This document shows, one piece after another, positions 22,008 through 29,238 of a stretch of DNA of 29,533 nucleotides. This DNA is from JBBDMC01 sp964441935 (GTDB taxonomy: Bacteria; Pseudomonadota; Alphaproteobacteria; Rhizobiales; Kaistiaceae), in contig CAYTXI010000019.1 in NCBI GenBank assembly GCA_964441935.1, positions 1-29,533 of the forward strand. Reading direction: 5' to 3'. The notes beneath the pieces are model-generated. The model saw only the letters and a list, made by a program, of their open reading frames with translations. It searched no databases and was not told the DNA's origin. Numbering within the stretch: position 1 is the first letter of the stretch; each line of letters begins with the position of its first letter. A program made the position numbers and the translations under genes.

Positions 22008-24260
22008 TTGGCACGCGCATCGCGGCCCAAGACCGACCGCCCGTTCCCGACCCGCGAGGAAGTCCTCGCCTTTATCGCCGAGCACCCCGGCCGGGCCGGC
22101 CGGCGCGACGTCGCCCGCGCCTTCGGTGTCAAGGGGACGGCGGAGCGCATCGCCTTGAAAACGCTGCTCGGCGAGCTCTCCGACGAGGGCCTGGTCGAGC
22201 GGCGGGAAGGTCGTCTCGTTCGGCCGGGTGACCTGCCGCCGGTCGGCGTCATCGAGGTCACCGGGCGCGACCGCGACGGCGAGCTGACCGCCGCACCGGC
22301 CGAATGGCCTGATGAGCGCGGCGAGCCGCCCCGAATCGTGATCGCCGCTGCCCGCGGTCGCCCGGCGCCGGCGCCCGGCCTCGGCGACCGGGTGCTGGCC
22401 CGCCTCGCTCCGGGCGAGACGGGCGGCGGCCCCGATTACGTCGCCCGCGTCATCAAGATCCTCGCCCGCAAGCCCGCGACCGTCTTCGGCGTGGTCAGGA
22501 TCGGCGAGCGCGAGGCCCGCATCGAGCCCGTCGACCGCAAACAGCGGGAATTGATCCTGGAGAGCCCGGTGACGACCAGGGAGGGTGACCTCGTCTCGGT
22601 GTCGGTGACCAGGTCGACGCGCTACGGCCTCGACCGCGCCCGGATCGTCGAGGTTATCGGGTCGATGAAGAACGAGAAGGCGGTGAGCCTGATCGCCATC
22701 CACGCCCACGGCATCCCGCACGTGTTCGCCCCCGACGCCGTCGCCGAAGCCGAGGCCGCCGGACCGGCGCCGCTCAAAGGGCGAGACGACTGGCGGAAGC
22801 TCGCTCTCGTCACCATCGACCCCGCCGACGCCAGGGACCACGACGACGCCGTCCACGCCGAGCCGGATCCCGACCCCAATAACAAAGGCGGCCACGTCGT
22901 CACCGTCGCCATCGCCGATGTCGCTTGGTACGTGCGGCCCGGCTCCGCCCTCGACCGCACCGCCCTCGACCGCGGCAACTCGGTCTATTTCCCCGATCGC
23001 GTCGTTCCGATGCTCCCCGAGCGCATCTCCACCGACCTCTGCTCGCTCCGCGAGGGCGAAGACCGCCCGGCGCTCGCCGTGCGCATGGTGTTCTCCGCCG
23101 ACGGCCGCAAGAAGAGCCACCGTTTCCACCGCGTGATGATGCGCTCCGCCGCCCGCCTCACCTACCGCGAGGCCCAGGACGCCTTCGACGGCAAACCCGG
23201 CGATCTCGAGCGCAACGTCAAATCAGCGCTTGCCGACCTCTGGCGCGCCTACGAGAGCCTCGCGCGCGACCGCGATCAGCGCCAGCCTCTGGAGCTGGTG
23301 CTGCCCGAGCGCAAGATCGTGCTCGGCACCGACGGCGCCATCGACCGGGTGACGGTTCCCGAGCGGCTGCAATCCCACCGACTGATCGAAGAGTTCATGA
23401 TCCAGGCGAACGTCGCCGCCGCGGAGACGCTGGAACGGAAAAAGTCACCGCTGGTCTACCGCATCCACGACACCCCATCGCTGGCCAAGCTCGAGGCGCT
23501 GCGCGAGTTTCTGAAGTCGATCGAGCTGACGCTCCCCAAGGGCGGCAACCTCCGCCCCTCCCACTTCAACCGCATCCTCGACCGCGCCCGAGAGACCGAG
23601 CACGGGCCGTTGCTCCACGAGGTTGTTTTGAGGACCCAGTCCCAGGCCGAGTACAGCCCGGAGAACATTGGCCACTTTGGCCTCAACTTGCGGCGCTACG
23701 CCCACTTCACTTCGCCGATCCGCCGCTACGCGGACCTCATCGTCCACCGGGCGCTGATCGGCGCGCTGAATCTGGGCGAAGGCGGGCTCCCCGACGGGAT
23801 CGAGGCGGAGCTGGCGGAGATCGCCGCGCGCATCTCAAACGCCGAGCGGCGGGCTATGGCCGCCGAACGCGACACGATCGACCGCCTCGTCGCCCATTGG
23901 CTCGCCGACCGCGTTGGCGCGACGTTTTCCGGTCGTATCGCCGGCGTCACCCGCGCCGGCCTGTTCGTCAAGCTCGACGAGACCGGTGCCGACGGCTTCG
24001 TCCCCATGCGCTCTCTGGGCGGCGACTATTTCCGCTACGACGAGGCGCGCCACGCCGTGGTCGGCGCCAATACCGGCGAGATTCACCGCCTCGGGGATCC
24101 GGTGGAGGTGCGTCTTGTCGAGGCCGCCCCTCTTGCGGGCGCGCTGCGCTTCGAGCTGTTGTCGGAGGGACGCATCCTGCCCAAGCGCGAACGACCAACG
24201 GACAAGGAGCGGCGCAAACCGGGACAGCGGCACGCGGCCAAGCGATCCCGCCGGCACTGA
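22008..24260 (+). CDS. rnr: Ribonuclease R
   Basis: RNase R is a processive 3'-to-5' exoribonuclease that degrades structured RNA. The 750-residue protein has an N-terminal winged-helix/cold-shock region (EEVLAFIAEHPGRAGRRDVA), the RNB catalytic core with metal-binding aspartates in DPADARDHDDAV (from residue 271), ISTDLCSLREGEDRPAL, HFTSPIRRYADLIVHRAL, and a C-terminal S1 domain from about 635 (FSGRIAGVTRAGLFVKLDET), ending in a basic tail. TTG 22008 is one base after the topA stop and has GGAAGCG upstream; the frame is open to 21876 inside topA, but that part is not conserved sequence. It ends two bases from the convergent SMP-30 gene. Confidence 0.95.
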   Translation: MARASRPKTDRPFPTREEVLAFIAEHPGRAGRRDVARAFGVKGTAERIALKTLLGELSDEGLVERREGRLVRPGDLPPVGVIEVTGRDRDGELTAAPAEWPDERGEPPRIVIAAARGRPAPAPGLGDRVLARLAPGETGGGPDYVARVIKILARKPATVFGVVRIGEREARIEPVDRKQRELILESPVTTREGDLVSVSVTRSTRYGLDRARIVEVIGSMKNEKAVSLIAIHAHGIPHVFAPDAVAEAEAAGPAPLKGRDDWRKLALVTIDPADARDHDDAVHAEPDPDPNNKGGHVVTVAIADVAWYVRPGSALDRTALDRGNSVYFPDRVVPMLPERISTDLCSLREGEDRPALAVRMVFSADGRKKSHRFHRVMMRSAARLTYREAQDAFDGKPGDLERNVKSALADLWRAYESLARDRDQRQPLELVLPERKIVLGTDGAIDRVTVPERLQSHRLIEEFMIQANVAAAETLERKKSPLVYRIHDTPSLAKLEALREFLKSIELTLPKGGNLRPSHFNRILDRARETEHGPLLHEVVLRTQSQAEYSPENIGHFGLNLRRYAHFTSPIRRYADLIVHRALIGALNLGEGGLPDGIEAELAEIAARISNAERRAMAAERDTIDRLVAHWLADRVGATFSGRIAGVTRAGLFVKLDETGADGFVPMRSLGGDYFRYDEARHAVVGANTGEIHRLGDPVEVRLVEAAPLAGALRFELLSEGRILPKRERPTDKERRKPGQRHAAKRSRRH

Positions 24261-24261
24261 T

Positions 24262-25188
24262 CTACCGACCTTCAGCTATCGGATTGGCCGCCACGTAGAC
24301 CGCGCCGAACGCGCTCGGATTGTGCAGAGAGACCGGCGCGGTAATGGTGATCTCGCGCTCATCCGGACTGAGGGCGGCAGCGGTCACGTAGGCTTCCGGC
24401 ACAGTAATGGTCGCCTTGAGCCGGCGATCGCGTCCGACGATCAGCACGTGGCCGGCGCCGTATTCGGCGATGTAGAGATCGCCGGCACGGTCGACCGCGA
24501 GCCCATCCGGGCCGACCTCCCAGCCCCGGTCGGGATCGACGCCGACGAGATCGTCGAGTTCGACGAAGACCCTTCGCCGGCTGAGCCGGCCATCCGCCCC
24601 AACGTCGAAAGCGAGCACCCGGCGGCTAAGGTGCTCCGAGACGTAGAGCGTGCCGCCGTCCGCCGTGAGCGCCACGCCGTTGGCGTAGTGGATGCCGGTC
24701 GCGACTCGGGCGATCCTGCCCGCCGCGTCGAGGTGAAGCGCCGAGCCGGCCGCCGGCGCGCTCGGCGAAAATGGGCCGGAGTCCGAGAAGTAGACCCCGC
24801 CGTTGCCGTCGCCCACTGCCGCGTTGGGGTTGACGAGCCGCCGCCCCTCACCGTCCTGCGAGTACACTGCCAACGTTTCGCCGCTCCGCGAAACGCGCAC
24901 CGCGCTCCCTTCAAGGTGGCAGAGCACGATGAGGTCGCCGCCCGCTTCTGCGACCGCCGTCGGCCCGCAACCCGGACGCGACCAGAACGTCCGGTTGTCG
25001 TGCCCATCCCACCGCGTGACCAGGTCGCCCCCCATTTCGGCGTAGGTGACCGTGTCGCCGATGGCGAGCGGCCCCTCTGGATAGAGCGCCATCCGGTTGA
25101 TCGCCGCCGCGTCGTCGCCAGCGTGCGCTGCACCATGGAGGGCGAGGGCTGCAACCGCAGCAATCATGGCCTGTCGCAAGCTTGACAT
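24262..25188 (-). CDS. Secreted SMP-30/gluconolactonase-like beta-propeller protein
   Basis: The 308-residue protein begins MSSLRQAMIAAVAALALHGA followed by AHA and GDD, a typical Sec signal peptide with cleavage after AHA, so it is probably periplasmic. The rest contains repeated propeller blades: NPNAAVGDGNGGVYFSDSGP, HYANGVALTADGGTLYVSEH and VGPDGLAVDRAGDLYIAEYG. These match SMP-30/gluconolactonase/LRE-like proteins, which often hydrolyse sugar lactones. The substrate is not evident. The frame is open to 25539, but that extension runs antisense through rpmG and has no conserved sequence, so ATG 25188 is preferred. It converges on rnr and is divergent from rpmG. Confidence 0.83.
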   Translation of the reverse strand: MSSLRQAMIAAVAALALHGAAHAGDDAAAINRMALYPEGPLAIGDTVTYAEMGGDLVTRWDGHDNRTFWSRPGCGPTAVAEAGGDLIVLCHLEGSAVRVSRSGETLAVYSQDGEGRRLVNPNAAVGDGNGGVYFSDSGPFSPSAPAAGSALHLDAAGRIARVATGIHYANGVALTADGGTLYVSEHLSRRVLAFDVGADGRLSRRRVFVELDDLVGVDPDRGWEVGPDGLAVDRAGDLYIAEYGAGHVLIVGRDRRLKATITVPEAYVTAAALSPDEREITITAPVSLHNPSAFGAVYVAANPIAEGR

Positions 25189-25209
25189 CCCAATCGCCGA
25201 TCTTACGGT
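25182..25209 (+). promoter_or_regulatory. Candidate rpmG promoter
   Basis: TTGACA (25182-25187), a 16-base spacer and TACGGT (25204-25209) precede rpmG by 36 bases. The -35 is perfect and the -10 matches three of six. The -35 overlaps the start codon of the divergent SMP-30-like gene, so the two genes share very little control space. Confidence 0.45.
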
Positions 25210-25245
25210 GCGCCGGACCGATCGCCCTTCCCGAGGATCTCCGCC

Positions 25246-25413
25246 ATGGCCAAGGCCACAACCGTCAAGATCAAGCTCGTGAGCTCGGCCGACACGGGGT
25301 ACTACTACGTCACCAAGAAGAATTCGCGCACCAAGACCAACAAGCTGGTGATGAAGAAGTACGATCCCGTCGCGCGCAAGCACGTCGAATTTCGCGAGGC
25401 CAAGATCAAATAG
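25246..25413 (+). CDS. rpmG: 50S ribosomal protein L33
   Basis: This 55-residue protein (MAKATTVKIKLVSSADTGYY, then YVTKKNSRTKTNKLVMKKYD and a C-terminus HVEFREAKIK) is the standard proteobacterial L33 of the large ribosomal subunit. It has no Cys residues, so it is the zinc-independent form. GAGGAT precedes the ATG by seven to eight bases. It is a single gene closed by a strong terminator. Confidence 0.97.
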   Translation: MAKATTVKIKLVSSADTGYYYVTKKNSRTKTNKLVMKKYDPVARKHVEFREAKIK

Positions 25414-25434
25414 GCGCGCCACAGCTGCCAACGA

Positions 25435-25469
25435 AAAAGGCACCGCCGCAGCGGTGCCTTTTGTTTTTT
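25435..25469 (+). terminator. Rho-independent terminator of rpmG
   Basis: The stem AAAAGGCACCGC/GCGGTGCCTTTT (12 bp, perfect) has the loop CGCA and is followed by G and six Ts. It starts 22 bases after the rpmG stop codon. Confidence 0.93.
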
Positions 25470-25817
25470 CAGCCGGCCGCACGCTACCGGATGAGAGAAT
25501 TAGTGGCCGGCCCAGAACGGGTTTGTACGAGGAGGCCACTCAGCCCGCTCTGGAACCGGCCGACCCTACGGACCCAGGAGATGCGGCGGACCTGAGCACT
25601 CCGCAGGGTTTCCAATGTACTTTTCTAGGAGGGGGCGTCGCGTAGCCATTTTCAAGCTTTTGAGCGTACCAACTGCCGCTACATCCCGCTCCTACGACAC
25701 GCCGGACTGTATTCCTCTTTGGCCGCTTAGCAAACCGGCAACCATCGAAAACTCTCGTTTTAGTAAAGTTTTATCATTAAACTCGCGAATCCGCTTGAGT
25801 TGTACAACCATGCCGTG
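25470..25817. other. Intergenic region after rpmG, no gene recognised
   Basis: These 348 bases lie between the rpmG terminator and the 3' end of pleD. Short open frames exist but none reads like a known protein or has a convincing start. The last 80 bases are AT-rich compared with the surroundings. A small RNA cannot be excluded, but nothing specific supports one. Confidence 0.5.
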
Positions 25818-27188
25818 TCAGGCCGCGGCCGCGACGACGCGGTTGCGCCCGTCGTGCTTGGCCCGATAAAGCGCCTTATCCGCCCGTTTGAGCAGCGTTT
25901 CCGGTGTATCGTCGGCCGAAACCCGTGAGGCCACGCCGATCGACACGGTCACGGTGATGCCCTCCGGGCCGTCTGCGGGATGGAAGGGCACCGCGGCGAC
26001 CTTCTGCCGCAGCCGCTCACCGACCAGCATGGCCAATGCCGCATCGGTGTCGGGCATAGCGACGACGAATTCCTCCCCACCGTGGCGGCAGGCCAGATCG
26101 ATGTTCCGCACCGTCTTCCGCAACCGCCGCGAGAATTCCCTGAGCACCTCGTCCCCGGCGGCGTGTCCATAGCCGTCGTTGATCGCCTTGAAATGGTCGA
26201 TGTCGATGACCAGAAGCGACAGCGGCCTCTCGCGCGCCGCCGCCTGCTGAACCAAAGTCATCAGGTGGCGCTCCAGATAGCGGCGATTGTGCAGTCCCGT
26301 CAGTCCGTCAGTGACCGCCATCTCCATCGTCATCTGGACGTTGTCCCGCAGGCGGTCCGAGAAGCGCTTGCGGCGGACCTGAGTCCTCACCCGCGCCAGC
26401 ATCTCGTTGCGGTCGATCGGCCGCACTAGGTAGTCGTTGACCCCAAGGTCGAGGCCGCGCAACAGGCGCACGTTGTCGTCCTGATCGACGATTACCAGAA
26501 TCGGCAGCAGCCGCGTCCGCTCGAGCGAACGGATGTGCGAGCACAACCTAAGTCCGTCGAAGTCTTTCAGGTTGAGGCTGACGATGGCGAGGTCGTAGTC
26601 GCCCTCTGCCGCACGGAACAGCGCTTCCTGGGGATCCGGCTCGTGGTCGACCGTGTGGTGCGGTGCGAGCGTCTGCTTGACGCGCTCGACCGTCGCGGTC
26701 AAATCGTCGATGAGCAACACCTTCCCCCCGTCGCCGGCAATCGTCAGCGGGTCGAATGCATCTTCCAAACCGATTTCCGAGGAGGTCGAGGCGCGCATCA
26801 TCAATTCGTCGGTCAGCATCTTGAGCCTGACCAGGCTCTTCACCCGCGTGATCAGCGCGATATCGTTGACCGGCTTGGTCAGGAAGTCGTCGGCACCCGC
26901 CTCCAGTCCCGCGATGCGGTCCGCCGGCTCATCGAGGGCCGTAATGATGACCACCGGCAGTTGCGCCGTGCGCGGATCGCGTTTTAGCCGCCGGCAGACC
27001 TCGAACCCGTCGATTCCCGGCATCATCACGTCCAAGAGGACAATGTCACACTGTCCGCGCGTGCAAATGTCGAGCGCGGCCTCCCCGGTGGTCGCGGTTA
27101 ACACCTCGAAGTACTCCGCCACCAGGCGCGCCTCGAGCACCTTGATGTTGGCGACGAGATCGTCGACGACAAGCACTCGGGCGGTCAT
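25818..27188 (-). CDS. pleD: Diguanylate cyclase response regulator PleD
   Basis: PleD makes cyclic di-GMP when phosphorylated and drives the swarmer-to-stalked transition in Caulobacter. The 456-residue protein has the order REC-REC-GGDEF. The first receiver has phospho-acceptor Asp53 in LLDVMMPGIDGF and Lys in FLTKPVND. The second receiver has Ser204 at the equivalent position (IVSLNLKDFDGL), so it is an adaptor domain, as in Caulobacter PleD. The cyclase domain has GGEEF (370-374) and the inhibitory site RNID (361-364) at the proper distance, so product feedback is expected. It lies 11 bases after divK; the divK-pleD operon order matches Caulobacter. Confidence 0.95.
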   Translation of the reverse strand: MTARVLVVDDLVANIKVLEARLVAEYFEVLTATTGEAALDICTRGQCDIVLLDVMMPGIDGFEVCRRLKRDPRTAQLPVVIITALDEPADRIAGLEAGADDFLTKPVNDIALITRVKSLVRLKMLTDELMMRASTSSEIGLEDAFDPLTIAGDGGKVLLIDDLTATVERVKQTLAPHHTVDHEPDPQEALFRAAEGDYDLAIVSLNLKDFDGLRLCSHIRSLERTRLLPILVIVDQDDNVRLLRGLDLGVNDYLVRPIDRNEMLARVRTQVRRKRFSDRLRDNVQMTMEMAVTDGLTGLHNRRYLERHLMTLVQQAAARERPLSLLVIDIDHFKAINDGYGHAAGDEVLREFSRRLRKTVRNIDLACRHGGEEFVVAMPDTDAALAMLVGERLRQKVAAVPFHPADGPEGITVTVSIGVASRVSADDTPETLLKRADKALYRAKHDGRNRVVAAAA

Positions 27189-27199
27189 GCGGTCTCTAC

Positions 27200-27565
27200 T
27201 CAGCCTATGTACGACTTTACCGTGTCGAGGAACGACTGCACCGAGATCGGTTTCGACAGGTATGCCTCGCAGCCGCCCTGGCGGATGCGTTCCTCATCGC
27301 CCTTCATTGCGAACGCCGTCACCGCGATCACTGGGATGGTCCTCAGTTCGTCATCCTCCTTGATCCACTTGGTGACCTCGAGCCCAGAGACTTCGGGCAG
27401 CTGGATGTCCATCAAGATGAGATCAGGATGGTGCTCGCGAGCAAGATCGATCGCTTCCAAACCGTTGCGGGTCTGCACGATGTTGTAGCCGCCGGCTTCC
27501 AAGAGGTCGTGGAAGAGCTTCATGTTGAGCTCGTTGTCTTCGACGACCAGAACGGTCTTCGCCAT
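27200..27565 (-). CDS. divK: Single-domain response regulator DivK
   Basis: DivK is a stand-alone receiver of the cell-cycle phosphorelay. In Caulobacter its phosphorylated form turns DivL-CckA towards phosphatase activity and so lowers CtrA~P. The 121-residue protein has only a receiver domain: acidic pocket VVEDNELN, Asp53 in LILMDIQLPEVSG, AVTAFAMKGDEERI and YLSKPISVQSF. Length and sequence match DivK. ATG 27565 follows GGGAAC; the upstream frame to 27670 is not family sequence. The 213-bp divergent region to the GNAT gene must contain its promoter; a GANTC site occurs there, but no clear CtrA box. Confidence 0.95.
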   Translation of the reverse strand: MAKTVLVVEDNELNMKLFHDLLEAGGYNIVQTRNGLEAIDLAREHHPDLILMDIQLPEVSGLEVTKWIKEDDELRTIPVIAVTAFAMKGDEERIRQGGCEAYLSKPISVQSFLDTVKSYIG

Positions 27566-27778
27566 TTTGGGTTGTTCCCGAGGCCGACTTCGCGTTCTTA
27601 GTGTCGGCGTTTGCCGCCATTCCCTTGTTTGGAAAGCTAGACTTGATTCATTTCGGAAAGGCAAACGCAATGTCAGAAAAACGCCGCGGCTTCGAGAAAA
27701 AAGCGCGGTATTGAGGGGCGTTGCCGGCCGTCGTTGGCAGTGGCCGGGCGTCTTTTGTCCGCATGGGATTGATGAACA

Positions 27779-28423
27779 ATGAACACGGACACGATCCCGC
27801 TTTCCCTCAACGGCTGCACGGACCTGCCGCCGGGCAAGATCGCCAACGTGGTCACCTATTTCGAACGGAGCGGGCGCGCGCCCGCCGCGGCCCCCCGCAA
27901 CGGACTGTCAGTCCGCCAAGTCGCCGCCCCAGCGACCGCCTGGTACCGTCGCCTTTACAGCCGGATCGGGCTCGACTGGCTATGGATCTCGGCGGTCCTC
28001 ATGCCGGAAGAGCGGCTCGCCGCCGACCTCGCCGACCCCGCCACACTCATCCTGACCCTCCTGCGCGACCAGGACGACATCGGCCTCGCCGAGCTTAAAT
28101 TCTCCGCGCCGGCCGAGGTAGAAATTGTCGTCTTCGGCGTCATCCCCGAGGCCGTCGGCACCGGCGCCGCGTCGGTCCTGATGCGGGCGGCGCTTGCCGC
28201 CGCGTTCCGGCCGGGTGTCTCGCGGGTGTGGCTGCACACCTGCACGTTCGATCACCCTGCAGCGGTGCCCTTCTACCTGCGGCACGGCTTCCGCGCCTAC
28301 AAGTACGCGATCGAGGTCATTGACGATCCGCGGCTCCAGGGGATTCTTCCGCCCACCGCTGCGCCGCACGTTCCCCTGATCCGCCCGAACGCGGCCTCGG
28401 TGGCCGGCAGTCGGTCCGTCTGA
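27779..28423 (+). CDS. GNAT-family N-acetyltransferase
   Basis: The 214-residue protein has the GNAT fold. A beta strand EIVVFGVIPEAVGTGAASVL leads into the acetyl-CoA pyrophosphate loop and helix, here with the degenerate VGTGAA in place of the common Q/RxxGxG/A. This is followed by RVWLHTCTFDHPAAVPFYLRHGFRAY, the usual motif B with FYxxxGF. The N-terminal 60 residues are less typical. The substrate is unknown. The gene is divergent from divK and convergent with fliJ (stops 12 bases apart). No regulatory link to the cell-cycle genes can be shown. Confidence 0.82.
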   Translation: MNTDTIPLSLNGCTDLPPGKIANVVTYFERSGRAPAAAPRNGLSVRQVAAPATAWYRRLYSRIGLDWLWISAVLMPEERLAADLADPATLILTLLRDQDDIGLAELKFSAPAEVEIVVFGVIPEAVGTGAASVLMRAALAAAFRPGVSRVWLHTCTFDHPAAVPFYLRHGFRAYKYAIEVIDDPRLQGILPPTAAPHVPLIRPNAASVAGSRSV

Positions 28424-28435
28424 ACGTCCCGCTGC

Positions 28436-28819
28436 TCAGCGGACCGTGGCGTGCACCAGTGCAGACTTCTGCGCCGCCTGCCTGTCGGCCTGGTCGCGCT
28501 CTGCGAGCGCCTCGTGCTTTTTGAGGTCCTCGACCGCCTCGTCGCAGTCGGCCCGGGCGACGGTGAGCTGCTCTTTCAGTTCGCTTGCCGACGCCGCGAG
28601 ATTGTCGCGTCTCTGCGCGGCGGCCTTGGCGAACGTCGGATAGGCGAAGTGACCGGTGTCGTGAATGCCGCTCTTCTGTTGCTCGGCGAGGATCTGGTCG
28701 TCCAGATCCTTTGCCATGCGTTCGAATTCGGCAATCATCAACTCGATCTGGGCAACGCGGCGACGCTTTTCCTCGACGTGGAAGCGTTTCAGACGAATGA
28801 CTCCCTCACGCGACTTCAT
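28436..28819 (-). CDS. fliJ: Flagellar export chaperone-like protein FliJ
   Basis: FliJ is a coiled-coil component of the flagellar type III export apparatus that interacts with the ATPase FliI and the export gate FlhA. The 127-residue protein starts MKSREGVIRLKRFHVEEKRR and is almost wholly alpha-helical with heptad-like, charge-rich sequence. HFAYPTFAKAAAQRRDNL, in the middle, is characteristic of alphaproteobacterial FliJ. ATG 28819 has GGGAG seven to eight bases upstream; a TTG at 28837 is possible. It lies divergent from ctrA, a known regulator of flagellar genes. No fliI is visible. Confidence 0.88.
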   Translation of the reverse strand: MKSREGVIRLKRFHVEEKRRRVAQIELMIAEFERMAKDLDDQILAEQQKSGIHDTGHFAYPTFAKAAAQRRDNLAASASELKEQLTVARADCDEAVEDLKKHEALAERDQADRQAAQKSALVHATVR

Positions 28820-29000
28820 GACTGGGACTCCCAACACGCTTTACCCTGCGACCGCCACCGCCGTGTCGATCCGGATGGCGCCTCCGCTGCCGACGCTCCG
28901 TTTCTGGCCGATAACGTTTCATTTACATCTCGCATTAATCATGGCCGAGCAGCGCTTAATTCGGAGTAAACCCAGACATCGAGCCGGGCCGCTGATCGCT

Positions 29001-29029
29001 GAGTCCTTTGAATCGCTTAGTCGCGATTC
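29001..29029. promoter_or_regulatory. Cluster of three GANTC (CcrM methylation) sites
   Basis: GAGTC (29001-29005), GAATC (29010-29014) and GATTC (29025-29029) lie within 29 bases. At this GC content one GANTC per roughly 300 bases would be expected by chance. Adenine methylation of GANTC by CcrM controls ctrA transcription in Caulobacter. Confidence 0.55.
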
Positions 29030-29039
29030 TTCAAGTAGG

Positions 29040-29054
29040 TTAACAAAGAGTTAC
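29040..29054. promoter_or_regulatory. CtrA-binding site candidate upstream of ctrA
   Basis: TTAA-CAAAGAG-TTAC matches the CtrA consensus TTAA-N7-TTAA at seven of eight positions with correct spacing. It lies about 185 bases before the ctrA start, consistent with autoregulation. Confidence 0.6.
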
Positions 29055-29141
29055 GTGGCAAAATTGCTCGATATCTCAACGAAGTGTGAAGGTCAGTCTA
29101 GACTTTTGATTAATTTCCTTGTGCGGCGGAATGAGGGTTTG

Positions 29142-29149
29142 TTAACCAT
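29142..29149 (+). promoter_or_regulatory. CtrA half-site TTAACCAT upstream of ctrA
   Basis: TTAACCAT is the preferred left half of a CtrA box; the right half here (CTGA at spacing 7) is poor. It lies 90 bases before the ctrA start and about 25 bases upstream of the candidate -35, a position from which bound CtrA could activate. Confidence 0.5.
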
Positions 29150-29165
29150 CGGCTGATAGCGTGGC

Positions 29166-29180
29166 GAATCGGGGTTGACC
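29166..29180 (+). promoter_or_regulatory. GANTC site next to a candidate ctrA -35 element
   Basis: GAATC (29166-29170) is followed four bases later by TTGACC (29175-29180), a near-consensus -35; no good -10 follows. In Caulobacter a GANTC site overlaps the -35 region of ctrA P1, so methylation-dependent control is plausible here. Confidence 0.4.
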
Positions 29181-29238
29181 GTTTCTTGGTGCCGGTTGTG
29201 CGCGGCGCGTCGAGCCGGGAAGGGCCAGGGGGATTGGC

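Larger units (their letters stand above)
28820..29238. promoter_or_regulatory. Divergent fliJ-ctrA control region
   Basis: This 419-bp region has no supported gene and is AT-richer than its surroundings between about 28900 and 29160. It contains the CtrA-like and GANTC motifs listed separately. AGGGGG at 29227-29232 is the ribosome-binding site of ctrA. Confidence 0.7.

Noticed and set aside
21810..23129. Minus-strand 439-codon frame opposite topA and rnr
   Set aside because: Antisense to two well-identified genes, with composition typical of a reverse-frame shadow.
25740..25800. Terminator for pleD in the AT-rich stretch
   Set aside because: The inverted repeat AAAACT/AGTTTT has an AT-only stem and a 13-base loop, so it is too weak to call.
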